From contig CACZPH010000027.1 in assembly GCA_902783025.1 (NCBI GenBank), positions 1-51,910 on the forward strand: a stretch of DNA of 51,910 bases. Reading direction: 5' to 3'. A program made the position numbers and the translations under genes. This DNA is from an uncultured Eubacteriales bacterium (GTDB lineage Bacteria; Bacillota; Clostridia; Christensenellales; Pumilibacteraceae). The notes below the pieces were generated by a model. The model saw only the letters and a list, made by a program, of their open reading frames with translations. It did not search any database and had not been told where the DNA came from. Shown piece by piece: positions 8,211 through 16,911 of this stretch (position 1 is its first letter; each line of letters opens with the position of its first letter).

Positions 8211-8273
8211 TGCGTGGGCTTGTCTTGATACGAGAGCGGCGTCGCTACGCTCCGCCGCAGACAAGCCCACGCA
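8211..8273. repeat. Long two-tier hairpin, 15-bp perfect outer stem
   Basis: TGCGTGGGCTTGTCT (8211-8225) pairs perfectly with AGACAAGCCCACGCA (8259-8273). Inside it GCGGCG pairs with CGCCGC, and outside it TTTGG faces CCAAA. It lies between the defence-like operon promoter and the Rep gene end, in a stretch without genes. Confidence 0.8.
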
Positions 8274-8373
8274 CATACCAAAACCGACCGACTAAACCAA
8301 ATTTGAATGAGCTTCGGCTTGCTTTGACCGTCGCAAAAACTGCCGCCAAATTAAACGCAATCGCCCGTATAGA

Positions 8374-8460
8374 TAAATGAAAGCGCGGACGGAAGGCGAA
8401 GTCGCAGCTAAACCGCTTGTCGATCTTTCGCCTTTTAGCCGTCCGCGCGCATTTCATTTA
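8374..8460. repeat. Long hairpin downstream of the Rep gene, about 27 paired bases
   Basis: TAAATGAAA, GCGCGGACGG and AAGGCGAA on the left (8374-8400) pair with TTCGCCTT, CCGTCCGCGC and TTTCATTTA on the right (8427-8460), with only a TTAG bulge and a GCA bulge. It begins 27 bases past the stop of rep. The size and position suit a rolling-circle single-strand origin or a strong terminator, but there is no U-tract. Confidence 0.75.
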
Positions 8461-8486
8461 GGGCTATTGTGGGACGTGTGCGCCTT

Positions 8487-9149
8487 TTAATTTGCTTTCG
8501 GCATCTGGTCTATTACTTCCTTGCTTACTTCTCTAACAAGACAACCTTCGTCCCAACAGTTGAAGTTGTCAAAGAGCAACTGTTTCTTATTTTCTTTCCC
8601 TATGGTGCAAGCCACGTCGTCGTCCATAATGTCGGATATGAAATATTGCGGCAAACCTTTGGAATAAACGATTCTTCCGCCGTCTTTTTCGAGATACTTC
8701 ATAATGTATCTCACAGCTTCGCTTAAAACGTGTTCGTTTACTTCCTTGAAGTCCGATCTGCCGAATCTTTCATTGAAATACGTATTCTGATAAGTCGTTT
8801 GCACTTTTTCTTTGACGGGCGAGTAGTCTTTTACTTCAACGAGTTCACCGACCATTGTGTCGGGCGGAATATAAAATAACCCGTGAAAATGCAATCTCTT
8901 TTTATCCGGTGAGCGTTCCCATACGCCGGCATATTTCCATTTACGGCGGTAGCACATTTTCTTAAACGTGTCAGCCAACTTTTTTCTAAACGATTCTTCG
9001 GTGTGTTTCTTTCCGTCATAGTTGAAAGTTTGCCAGTTTACTTTGCGAACAAGTTTGACACGCTTTGCGATGGCGTTGCGTTTCAATCTGTCGAATTGAC
9101 CGTCAACGTATTGCTTTGCGGCTTCGGCGTTAGCAAAATACTGTTTCAT
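8487..9149 (-). CDS. Rolling-circle replication initiator, HUH endonuclease with YxxxY
   Basis: A 220-residue Rep-like protein. KKRLHFHGL holds the HUH metal-binding pair His87/His89, and EAVRYIMKYLEK holds Tyr148 and Tyr152 four residues apart, with Lys between. Two tyrosines in this spacing occur in the phiX174 gpA and microvirus VP4 branch. The downstream YSKGLP stretch resembles phage-type initiators. It would nick one strand at a replication origin and stay joined to the 5' end. It overlaps the upstream gene by four bases (ATGA). No capsid gene is visible here, so a small integrated plasmid or phage satellite is more likely than a whole phage. Confidence 0.8.
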   Translation of the reverse strand: MKQYFANAEAAKQYVDGQFDRLKRNAIAKRVKLVRKVNWQTFNYDGKKHTEESFRKKLADTFKKMCYRRKWKYAGVWERSPDKKRLHFHGLFYIPPDTMVGELVEVKDYSPVKEKVQTTYQNTYFNERFGRSDFKEVNEHVLSEAVRYIMKYLEKDGGRIVYSKGLPQYFISDIMDDDVACTIGKENKKQLLFDNFNCWDEGCLVREVSKEVIDQMPKAN

Positions 9150-9514
9150 ACGGTCGTAAATATACTTTTCGCGCCCGCATTTTTAAGATTTTTACATTCT
9201 TCATACAGTTCGTCGAACAGTTGCCTGCGAGTTATCTTTCGTGTCGTTGTAGGCGTTGAAGTTTCGTCAGTGGGCGGATTTTTGTTTTGTTCCGAACATT
9301 CTCCCGAATCGACTTCGTTGGTGTCGTGAAGTGCCGGTAAATCCGTTTCAGCGTTACACTTATCCGTATTTAACTGCGGTTGTTGCGATGTATCGTCAAT
9401 GACCTCGATTACTTCTTCGGGGTGGTAGCGTTTCGGCGCGGCAGGTCTTGTAGTGTGCGGAATTGCTATGAAATGACTTCCGTCGTTGTATATTTTACAC
9501 TTCTGATATGGCAT
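9146..9514 (-). CDS. Unknown protein coupled to rep, 122 residues
   Basis: ATG at 9514 has AAAGGATAT just upstream and the end overlaps the rep start by four bases, so translation is coupled. The N-terminal 40 residues look folded (MPYQKCKIYNDGSHFIAIPH), the middle is a polar, Thr/Pro/Glu-rich linker, and the end is a helix rich in Lys and Glu (RRQLFDELYEECKNLKNAG). No family is recognised. The arrangement suggests an accessory replication or copy-control factor of the same element. Confidence 0.65.
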   Translation of the reverse strand: MPYQKCKIYNDGSHFIAIPHTTRPAAPKRYHPEEVIEVIDDTSQQPQLNTDKCNAETDLPALHDTNEVDSGECSEQNKNPPTDETSTPTTTRKITRRQLFDELYEECKNLKNAGAKSIFTTV

Positions 9515-9590
9515 AATTTTTATATCCTTTCCACGCGTAAAACGTGGGTATTTTTTTATTAAACCAACGGGAAACGATTGAATGAAAATA

Positions 9591-9821
9591 CTACTTCGTT
9601 TCCATCGGCGACGGTCGCTTGGAATTCATAATTTCGGCAAGTTGTTTTTCGTACCTGCGCATCATAATTTCCGTGACCTTATGGATAATTTCCTCTCTGG
9701 ACTCGTCCATGTCCTTTTTGTCTACTTCGTCGAGTTTTACATACAGCGGAATATTGACGGCGTAACTGCCGTCTTTTCTTCTTAGCCCTATGTATGCGAC
9801 CTTTTGGTATTGTTCGTTCAT
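9591..9821 (-). CDS. Small unknown protein, first gene of the rep operon
   Basis: A 76-residue product from ATG 9821, with GGGAGACG in the right place. It has a beta-rich front (YQKVAYIGLRRKDGSYAVNI), then an acidic helical part (EVDKKDMDESREEIIHKVTE). It resembles small DNA-associated proteins of integrative elements but is not assigned to a family. It is followed after 76 bases by the next gene of the rep operon, with a small CCACG/CGTGG hairpin in the gap. Confidence 0.6.
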   Translation of the reverse strand: MNEQYQKVAYIGLRRKDGSYAVNIPLYVKLDEVDKKDMDESREEIIHKVTEIMMRRYEKQLAEIMNSKRPSPMETK

Positions 9822-9868
9822 TTTATCGTCTCCCGTTTGTTTTCGTGGTTTTAGTTAACTTTGCTCAC

Positions 9869-10116
9869 GTTGCAGGTTTTGCAACAATTAGAAATTTATC
9901 TTACAAAAAGTGTAAACTCCTTACGGGACACCTTTTGTCCCAATTAAAAATCTTTTTGTAGTCGTATCTTAGAAGTCAAACCGGAAGGTTTTCTTCCTAT
10001 TTGAAAATTTTCTTGTTGAAATTTTAGGACTGCAATACGACATCTTTTGTCGTGATTAAAACTTTTCAACAACTTTTGTATTTATTCTAAAAGTCAAACT
10101 CGCAAAATCTTTGCGA
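9869..10116. repeat. Array of five stem-loops with about 56-base period upstream of the rep operon
   Basis: Stems with loop in between: GTTGCA/TGCAAC (9869-9885), GGGACA/TGTCCC (9925-9941), GGAAG/CTTCC (9983-9997), ACGACA/TGTCGT (10037-10053), TCGCAAA/TTTGCGA (10100-10116). Centres are 56, 57, 55 and 63 bases apart. Hairpins 2-3 and 4-5 form two copies of a degenerate unit (offset about 112 bases, both containing AGTCAAAC). Between hairpins 2 and 4 the stem bases changed in compensating pairs while the loop (CCTTT against TCTTT) barely changed. The position upstream of the rep operon suggests an origin, partition site or structured leader. Confidence 0.75.
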
Positions 10117-10236
10117 CATCGAAAAAGTTTTACGATAAAATTTTACACCGCGATTTTACCGATTACCAGAACATCGGCGTGACGGAAATGTTCCAATTTG
10201 TGATGCCGCAGTAACCTCAACGTAACCGACGAGTAA

Positions 10237-10488
10237 CTTCGATGTGATGTTTTTCATTGCGCAGAAACAGTATACACGAAAGAAAAGTTAAATGTAACAG
10301 ACTTTACCAAGCACTTTGGATATAACCGTGAATTTTTTGACATATACCGCAAACAACCAATACAAATCGGACAACAACCACGACAAAAAAGCCGCTCGGT
10401 TTCGACAAGAAAAACCAAACGGCTGAATGAAATGCTATTCGACATTATACTTAATAATTTCGGGCTATTTACCAAAAATATTAAGTGA
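10237..10488 (+). pseudogene. Start-less coding fragment of unknown family
   Basis: The frame from the stop at 10234-10236 to TGA 10486-10488 has 83 codons of protein-like sequence (for example TDFTKHFGYNREFFDIYRKQ near its middle and RKTKRLNEMLFDIILNNF at its end), but no plausible start codon or ribosome binding site. It seems to be a gene end cut off from its start. Function unknown. Confidence 0.4.
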
Positions 10489-10504
10489 GTAAGCGTATTA
10501 CGAC

Positions 10505-10533
10505 TTGCATTTTCAAAAATAATATGCTATAAT
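10505..10533 (+). promoter_or_regulatory. Promoter of the DUF4143 ATPase gene
   Basis: TTGCAT (10505-10510), 17 bases, TATAAT (10528-10533). Confidence 0.75.
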
Positions 10534-10586
10534 ACACTTAATAAAAATGGTAGACATACCAAATAAACTAAATTGAGGTGTTTGAA

Positions 10587-11879
10587 ATGGAGATAAAAAG
10601 AGATAAATACCTGGAAATGCTTCAAATAAGACGCCATAACGGTTTTGTAAAAGTTATCACAGGCATCAGAAGGTGTGGCAAATCTTACCTTATGAATGAT
10701 ATCTTTTATGAAAAATTGAAAGAAGACGGAGTAAACGAAGACCATATAATTAAGTTTGCTTTTGATTCGGCGGAAGATTTGTTGCTTATCGGAGAAGATT
10801 TGCAGGAACTGGTTGCCAAAAAAAAGAAAGTAGATCCGAAGAAATTTATGGCATACGTTTCGCAAAGAATGACTGACAACGATATTTACTACCTTCTGCT
10901 CGATGAGGTGCAAAATCTTGATTGTTTTGAGGCTGTTCTGAACGGATATTTACGCAAAAAAAATATGGACGTGTACGTAACCGGCAGCAACTCAAAATTT
11001 TTGTCAAGCGATGTATTGACCGAGTTTGCCGGCAGGGGCGACGAAATACACGTTTTGCCGTTGTCTTTTTCGGAGTTTTATGCAAATTACGAAGACGGAC
11101 TCGACTATGCTTTCGACGATTATATGGTTTACGGCGGCTTGCCGGCGGTTGCTTTAATGAAAACTCCGGAACAGAAATCGAATTATCTTAAAACGCAACT
11201 AGAGAACGTTTATCTTAAAGATATAGTTGAACGGCATAACCTCAACTCGTATGAAAATCTCGGCGAGCTTCTCGATATCATTGCGTCGGGGATTTCTTCT
11301 TTGACCAATCCGACGAAACTTGCAAACACTTTCAAAAGCGTTAAAAATTCGTCGCTAAGCGCGCTTACTATCGATCACTATATTACCTATATGCAGCAGG
11401 CGTTTATGCTGTCCAAAGTAAACAGATATGACGTAAAGGGTAAAAAATATATCAGTACGCCATATAAAATATATTTCGAGGACATCGGCTTGCGCAATGC
11501 AAGACTCGATTTTAGACAGATAGAAGAAACGCATCTGATGGAAAATATAATTTACAACGAACTTCGTTATCGCGGATATAACGTTGACGTTGGCGTTGTG
11601 GATACGCGAGAAAACGTTGACGGTTCGTCGGAAAGGCGACAACTTGAAATTGACTTTGTTGCAAATCAAGGCAATAAACGTTATTATATTCAATCGGCTT
11701 ACGATATCCCGAATGAAGATAAAATGAAACAAGAAACCAAATCGTTTGATAAAACCAACGATTCATTCAAAAAAATAATCGTTGTCGGCAAAAGCATGAA
11801 ACCACGCCGCAACGAAAAAGGTTATTTGATTATCGGAGTAAAAGAGTTTTTGTTAGACCCGAATAGTCTGGAACTATAA
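10587..11879 (+). CDS. AAA ATPase with DUF4143 domain
   Basis: A 430-residue protein from ATG 10587. A GTG nine bases earlier lies within the ribosome binding site (TTGAGGTG), so it is not used. Walker A is GIRRCGKS (residues 26-33) and Walker B is LLLDEVQNL near residue 105, followed by the sensor-like YVTGSNSKFLS. The front is the AAA_14 type and the C-terminal half fits DUF4143, with a predicted nuclease-like ending (EIDFVANQGNKRYYIQSAYD). These ATPases are common and often horizontally transferred; their role is uncertain, sometimes toxin-antitoxin or defence. It is monocistronic. Confidence 0.9.
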   Translation: MEIKRDKYLEMLQIRRHNGFVKVITGIRRCGKSYLMNDIFYEKLKEDGVNEDHIIKFAFDSAEDLLLIGEDLQELVAKKKKVDPKKFMAYVSQRMTDNDIYYLLLDEVQNLDCFEAVLNGYLRKKNMDVYVTGSNSKFLSSDVLTEFAGRGDEIHVLPLSFSEFYANYEDGLDYAFDDYMVYGGLPAVALMKTPEQKSNYLKTQLENVYLKDIVERHNLNSYENLGELLDIIASGISSLTNPTKLANTFKSVKNSSLSALTIDHYITYMQQAFMLSKVNRYDVKGKKYISTPYKIYFEDIGLRNARLDFRQIEETHLMENIIYNELRYRGYNVDVGVVDTRENVDGSSERRQLEIDFVANQGNKRYYIQSAYDIPNEDKMKQETKSFDKTNDSFKKIIVVGKSMKPRRNEKGYLIIGVKEFLLDPNSLEL

Positions 11880-12062
11880 CTTTTCGATTTTATTTTTCGT
11901 TATTATGGTATCGGAAAAAGTCGGCTCCGTCAAGGGTATAAAATATCGCTGAAAATTATAAGTTAACCGCCTTATACGGCAATATTTTCTACCTATTCCT
12001 TGACCGTTCCGACATTTCCCGATAGGTTGTTTGCCGAAAAAATAAATCTTCTCGCAGGTAAA

Positions 12063-13742
12063 ATGGAAAACGGAATAATTTACGCTCGGTTCAGTTCTCA
12101 AAGTCAGAACGAGCAAAGTATAGAGGCTCAAATTCGTATTTGCAGTGAATTTGCCGAAACTAAAGGCATAAAAATAGTCAACGTTTACTCGGATAAAGCC
12201 AAAACAGGCACGAATACCGACTGTCCGGCATTTCAAAAAATGGTGTCCGATGCTCAAACGGGAGCGTTCAAGTACATAATCGTGTATATGTTCAACAGGT
12301 TCGCCAGAAACCGTCGCGACAGCGTTATGTATAAAGAAATGCTCAAAGAAAAATACGGCATAAAAGTTATATCCGCGCTCGAGCTTATATCCGAAGACGA
12401 AGGCAGCGAGTTCTACGAAATGTTTTTGGAATGGAACGCCGAAAAATACAGTAAACGTCTTTCCAAGCGTATCCGCGACGGCATCGATACGAGCATTGCC
12501 AACGGAATGTTTTGCGGCGGAAAAGTGCCTTTCGGGTATCGCCTTGAGATAGAGCAAGCAACCGATAACGCTAAACCTGTCAAAAAAGTCGTTGTTTACG
12601 AAGAAGAGGCGGAAATCATCTGATTTATTTTTACTCAATATGCCGACGGCAAGACGAAAAAGCAAATAGCGGATATTCTGAATGAAAAAGGCTATCGCAT
12701 AAACGGAAAACGTTTCAAAGGTCGGTCTTTCGACAATTGGATGACCAACGAAAAATATACCGGCGAATTTAAGTTCGGTGGCAGAGATTGCAAAAATATC
12801 TACCCCGCAATCGTTGATAAAGCCTTGTTTTTGAAAGTGCAGGAAAAACTTGCCGAAAACAAGTACGTTCTCGGTGGGCAAGAAACGGCAAAAGTGCCTT
12901 ATCTTTTAAGCGGCAAAGTATTTTGCGACATTGCGGCTCGGAAATGGTTGCGGATAAAAGTACCGATAAAAGCGGTAAAAAATATTCCTATTATACTTGC
13001 AAGAAAAGACAAAAGCACGAGTGCGATAAACTGCGTGAAAATAAGGACAATCTCGAAAGTTACGTTACATCTTGTGTAGTAAACTTTTTGAAAGATAAGA
13101 AAAACGCGGACAGTTGACGACGTATTCGCATATTACGAAAAACGTACTGACGAAGACAATCTCAGAAGTATCGCCGCGCGAATTGCCAATATACAAAACG
13201 AGGCGGAAAAACTTGCTGACGCGTTTATAGATGCGAAGAGCCAACTGTTGAAAAACAAGATTGAAACGAAAATGGCAGAGTATGAAATATTACTTAGTGG
13301 TTTGGAAACGCAAAAGGTGCAACTCGAATTAGAACGCGGCTATAGAATTACAAAGAAAGATTTGCTTGCTTTTATTGAAGAACTGCTTAAAGGCGACGTT
13401 AACGATAAAGAATACCAAAAACAAATAATAAACCACCTTGTAAGCCAAGTATTCGTTTCCGACGATGACACCATAGTGTTTTTTAATCTTCGCGGAGGTA
13501 AAGACATCGAAAAACTTACCATAGACGATACAAAAGAGGCTGTAAATAGTGCGAAAGGTGTGCGAACGCAAACATCCCCACTCCACCACATACAAAAACA
13601 CGAACTCTTTGGCTCGTGCTTTTTTAAAACGGAAAAAGGATTTACATACGGGATTGATTATGGTATAATTAGAAAAAAACAAGGAGAATCCGCATGGATC
13701 CCGTATATCCTAATTCGAAGTTCAAGACTTTTTGCTATATAA
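12063..13742 (+). pseudogene. Large serine recombinase, inactivated
   Basis: From ATG 12063 the catalytic domain is clear (IIYARFSSQSQNEQSIEAQI; nucleophile Ser11 in the Y-R-S pattern). TGA at 12621-12623 ends it after 186 residues, then the recombinase domain (QYADGKTKKQIADILNEKGY) continues in the same frame. Near 12920 the frame shifts, giving the zinc-ribbon half CGSEMVADKSTDKSGKKYSY, and near 13115 it shifts back to a coiled-coil end. The last part runs into the promoter and first codons of the acetyltransferase, and therefore is probably flanking DNA joined at an attachment site. Such enzymes insert and excise integrative elements; this copy cannot work unless recoded. Confidence 0.85.
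13641..13669 (+). promoter_or_regulatory. Near-consensus promoter of the acetyltransferase gene
   Basis: TTTACA (13641-13646), 17 bases, TATAAT (13664-13669), with AAGGAG before the ATG at 13694. It lies within the 3' end of the recombinase frame. Confidence 0.8.
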
Positions 13743-14326
13743 ACAGCGTGGTAACAAATCCTAACATTATAGCCGGGGAGTACTCGTATTACGAAGATAC
13801 CGACGAAGGTCCGGAGTCGTTCGAAAAGCACGTAACGCACCACTACGATTTCATGGGCGACAAACTCATAATCGGTAAATTCTGCGCTATTGCGAGGGGA
13901 GTCGAATTTGTGATGAACGGCGCGAACCATATGCTGGATTGCATATCGACTTATCCTTTTGAAATAATCGACGAATTCAAAGGTCTGGCTCAACCGTTCT
14001 CAAATCGCGGAAACCGCGGAGATACCGTGATAGGCAACGACGTGTGGATCGGGCAAAACGCCACGATATTGCCTGGCGTACATATCGGGGACGGCGCGAT
14101 CGTCGGAGCGAATTCGGTCGTCGCCAAGGACGTGCCGCCTTACGCCGTCGTCGTAGGCAATCCCGCGGTAATAAAAAAATACCGCTTCGATAAAGAAACG
14201 ATCGATTTGCTGCTGCAACTGAAATGGTGGGATAAGCCGATAGAAGAAATCAAAAAAATCATACCGCTTATTTCTTCCGGCGATCTGTCAAACCTTAAGG
14301 ACGAAATAGAAAAAATGCTGAAATAA
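13694..14326 (+). CDS. Vat/CatB-type xenobiotic acetyltransferase
   Basis: A 210-residue left-handed beta-helix acetyltransferase. Hexapeptide-repeat turns ([20 protein letters not shown], then [15 protein letters not shown]) and the family marker NGANHMLD, with the catalytic-type His, are all present, as are the [16 protein letters not shown] start region and the C-terminal helix WWDKPIEEI. Family members transfer acetyl from acetyl-CoA to streptogramin A or chloramphenicol; housekeeping homologues with other substrates exist, so resistance is possible but not proven. Length and motifs are complete. It has its own promoter and a terminator. Confidence 0.88.
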   Translation: MDPVYPNSKFKTFCYINSVVTNPNIIAGEYSYYEDTDEGPESFEKHVTHHYDFMGDKLIIGKFCAIARGVEFVMNGANHMLDCISTYPFEIIDEFKGLAQPFSNRGNRGDTVIGNDVWIGQNATILPGVHIGDGAIVGANSVVAKDVPPYAVVVGNPAVIKKYRFDKETIDLLLQLKWWDKPIEEIKKIIPLISSGDLSNLKDEIEKMLK

Positions 14327-14365
14327 CGGCATACGTATTGCGCAAAACGCACCCTTAACACTCAA

Positions 14366-14397
14366 AAAGGCTCCGAATATCGGAGCCTTTTTTTGTA
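14366..14397. terminator. Bidirectional terminator between acetyltransferase and GH43 gene
   Basis: GGCTCCGA/TCGGAGCC (14369-14387) with A-run and T-run on either side, so it can serve both converging genes. Confidence 0.9.
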
Positions 14398-14409
14398 TCG
14401 GTATGCTTA

Positions 14410-15312
14410 TTACTCGTAGTCGATCACGAGTTTGCCGTCCTTAAAGAAGGCTTTTGCAAAGCAAATACGGCGGTTGCCGCCGCGTTTTTCATAATCGGAG
14501 TGGATATGGAACGAGGTCATAAGCTGGCCGTCGAAGGTCTTGAAGTACGAGTTGTGACCGGGTCCGGACATTACGCCGTCGATATACTTGAGTATCGGGT
14601 TTTCCTTAGCCTTGACGAAGCCGCTAAGGGGCGAGTCGCTGACCGAATAGCAAACCGAATAATACAAGCTCGTATAGCAATTTACCGAGTACGAAAGGTA
14701 ATATTTGCCGTCGTGCTTGAGCATTGCGGGGCCTTCGTTCCACAGCCAGTCGCCTGACTTGAATTCCCATTCGGTCTCGGGCTGCGAGATAAGTACGGGT
14801 TCGCCTACGGGGCGAAGCATATCCGGCGAAAGCTTAACGCCGTAAATCTGGCTGACGTGTTTGCCGTCTATGATATTTCGCGAGCAGTCGCGCGAGAAAT
14901 AGAAATAGCCTTGTCCGTCGTCGTCGATAAACGCCGTGCCGTCGATAGACGGCCAGCCGAAGTCGAAAACGGGCTTGTCCGAAATATCTACGAACGGTCC
15001 GAGCGGACTATCGGCAACGGCGGTGCTCATTCTCAGTCCTTCTTCCTTCGTTGCGCACGACGTATAGTGCATAATGAATTTACCCTTGTAGTAAATGACT
15101 TCGGGCGCCCAAAAGTGGCTGACTCCCCAAGTACAGTCGGTAAAGCACAAGCCCTTGTCTTCCACGTGTACGAAGTCCTCGGTCACGAAAACGCGGAAAC
15201 CGTTGGACGCGCTGGTCGCGTAAATGTAGTATTTGCCGTCGTACGCGAGCGTAAAAGGATCGCCGATGCCGGTAATATCGGTAAGAAAAATTTTGTCGTT
15301 GATTTTGTCCAT
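14410..15312 (-). CDS. Glycoside hydrolase family 43 (arabinosidase/xylosidase type)
   Basis: A 300-residue protein from ATG 15312, chosen for its GGAGGGG site; a start ten codons upstream has none. The five-bladed propeller signatures are present: Asp18 in GIGDPFTLAYDGKYYIYAT as general base, Asp124 in SIDGTAFID as the pKa modulator, and Glu193 in WNEGPAML as general acid. There is no signal peptide, so it should act inside the cell on imported oligosaccharides such as arabino- or xylo-oligosaccharides. Substrate is not determined by sequence. Confidence 0.9.
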   Translation of the reverse strand: MDKINDKIFLTDITGIGDPFTLAYDGKYYIYATSASNGFRVFVTEDFVHVEDKGLCFTDCTWGVSHFWAPEVIYYKGKFIMHYTSCATKEEGLRMSTAVADSPLGPFVDISDKPVFDFGWPSIDGTAFIDDDGQGYFYFSRDCSRNIIDGKHVSQIYGVKLSPDMLRPVGEPVLISQPETEWEFKSGDWLWNEGPAMLKHDGKYYLSYSVNCYTSLYYSVCYSVSDSPLSGFVKAKENPILKYIDGVMSGPGHNSYFKTFDGQLMTSFHIHSDYEKRGGNRRICFAKAFFKDGKLVIDYE

Positions 15313-15349
15313 AATTAACCCCTCCGTAAAGTTAAAAACCATTATAGAA

Positions 15350-15379
15350 ATTATATCAAAAATAAAACCGTAAGGTCAA
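15350..15379 (-). promoter_or_regulatory. Promoter of the GH43 gene
   Basis: TTGACC (15374-15379), 18 bases, TATAAT (15350-15355) on the minus strand. Confidence 0.65.
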
Positions 15380-15402
15380 CGCTTTTGCGTAACTTTACGA
15401 TT
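15370..15402 (-). terminator. Terminator after the MATE gene
   Basis: On the minus strand CGTAAAGTTACGC-AAAA-GCGTTGACCTTACG forms an imperfect stem followed by a T-rich run. It overlaps the -35 region of the GH43 promoter. Confidence 0.5.
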
Positions 15403-15410
15403 TTTGTGTT

Positions 15411-16898
15411 TTATTCCGTTTGCGTTTCGTGTGCCGTAATCGTTTGCCGCGGCGGATCCGAAAGCGCGGTCGTATCGATTTCGCCTGTCCGCGCTTCTCC
15501 GCTCGTCTCGACGTCGGCGGCAATGGCGCTCAGCGCTTTTTCTTCGTCCGCCTTGTATTCTCTCATAAGTTTACGCAGTATCAGTATATACGCCGCGAGG
15601 AAGAAAATCGCCGCGCCTATCCAGGCAAGCGAGTTGGAAAAGCACGCGCCGTCAAAGCCGAACCACACCGCAAGCGTAAAGGCTACGCCCGCGCGCACGG
15701 CAAGTTCTATTATGCCGCCCACCATGGACAGCGTACTGCGCCCCACGCCCTGCACGCTCTGGCGAAGCGCGAACACGAGATACAAGAAGTAATAAAAACT
15801 CGACTGCACCGCGATATAGTGGAAGGCGTAATCGTAAACGCGTTCTTCAACGCCCGGTAGCAGCAAGCGCGCCGCGGGAACGATAGAAAGCACGTTGCCC
15901 GCCGCCGCCACGAGCGAAAAGGCTATTCCAAGCACGAGGCACGCGACAAATCCGCTCCTGAGCCTGTCGTACCGCCTTGCGCCGTAGTTCTGACCGCAAT
16001 AGGTCGCCATAGCCGCGCCGCAACCGTTGAGCATCGAACCGAAAATATTGTCCGTTTTATTAGCCGCGCCCTGAGCCATGGCGTAAAGAGGATCGGACAG
16101 CACGTTGAAAGCGCGCTGTTGGATCATGGTGCCGGTAGCCGTGATCGTGTACTGCAGCGCCATCGGAAGCCCCATAGCGAGGTGTTTCCAGGCGAATTTC
16201 CACGAAATGCGAAAGTCCGATTTTTTTAGCCGCAAAACGTCGAATTTCTTGAAAATATAAACCCAGCCGACGATAGCGGAGACCGCCTGACTTATTACCG
16301 TAGCCCAGCCGGCCCACGCCGTTCCGATCGGGAAACCGGGAATAAACAGCAAACTGTTAAGCCCTAAGTTTAGCACCGCGCAAATGATAAGCGTAATAAG
16401 AGGCGTGTTGCTGTCGCCCATCGCGCGCAGAATAAACGACGTGAGGTTGTACATTACGGTAAAGATAAGTCCCGCGTAAATCGCTATTATGTACTGCGTC
16501 GAATGCTCGATATACTTTGAGTCAGTCTGCAAAAGTTCGAGAATAGGTCTTGCGCTGCTTACCGCCGCCACAGAGAGAATAATCGACATGATCACCGACA
16601 AAACTATCGAGGTCGCGACGGATTTGCGCATCATCTCCTTATCTTTAGCGCCCACGAACTGGCTGAGCACTATGCCGAATCCCGCCGCTACGCCCTGCGC
16701 GAAGCCGAGCACCAAAAAGCCCATGCTTCCCGTTACGTTTACGCCGGTAGACGCGTCGGGCCCCATAGAAAGCGAAACGATGAGCGTGTCGCCCACGGTG
16801 TAAAGATTTTGGAGCATAAAAGACAACGCTATCGGGATAGCGAAGATAAGGATTTGTTTGTACGGAGAGCCCGTTGTCATGTCGACGACTTTCTTCAT
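15411..16898 (-). CDS. MATE-family multidrug/sodium antiporter
   Basis: A 495-residue protein with about twelve hydrophobic segments and the usual MATE opening (MTTGSPYKQILIFAIPIALS, QNLYTVGDTLIVS). It would export drugs or metabolites in exchange for Na+ or H+ across the cytoplasmic membrane. The start at 16898 avoids a longer unsupported frame; MTTG six codons later is an alternative. The C-terminal tail is polar and variable. It is monocistronic, between the GH43 and oxidoreductase genes. Confidence 0.92.
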   Translation of the reverse strand: MKKVVDMTTGSPYKQILIFAIPIALSFMLQNLYTVGDTLIVSLSMGPDASTGVNVTGSMGFLVLGFAQGVAAGFGIVLSQFVGAKDKEMMRKSVATSIVLSVIMSIILSVAAVSSARPILELLQTDSKYIEHSTQYIIAIYAGLIFTVMYNLTSFILRAMGDSNTPLITLIICAVLNLGLNSLLFIPGFPIGTAWAGWATVISQAVSAIVGWVYIFKKFDVLRLKKSDFRISWKFAWKHLAMGLPMALQYTITATGTMIQQRAFNVLSDPLYAMAQGAANKTDNIFGSMLNGCGAAMATYCGQNYGARRYDRLRSGFVACLVLGIAFSLVAAAGNVLSIVPAARLLLPGVEERVYDYAFHYIAVQSSFYYFLYLVFALRQSVQGVGRSTLSMVGGIIELAVRAGVAFTLAVWFGFDGACFSNSLAWIGAAIFFLAAYILILRKLMREYKADEEKALSAIAADVETSGEARTGEIDTTALSDPPRQTITAHETQTE

Positions 16899-16911
16899 AA
16901 TCTTAAGAGAT

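Noticed and set aside
8245..8457. 70-codon minus-strand frame
   Set aside because: Lies across the two long hairpins; no ribosome binding site and no protein-like composition.
9869..10116. CRISPR array
   Set aside because: The repeats are hairpins with different stem sequences, not identical direct repeats separated by unique spacers; no cas gene nearby.
11874..12881. 335-codon minus-strand frame opposite the serine recombinase
   Set aside because: Shadow of a coding region; recombinase motifs are clear on the plus strand although broken.
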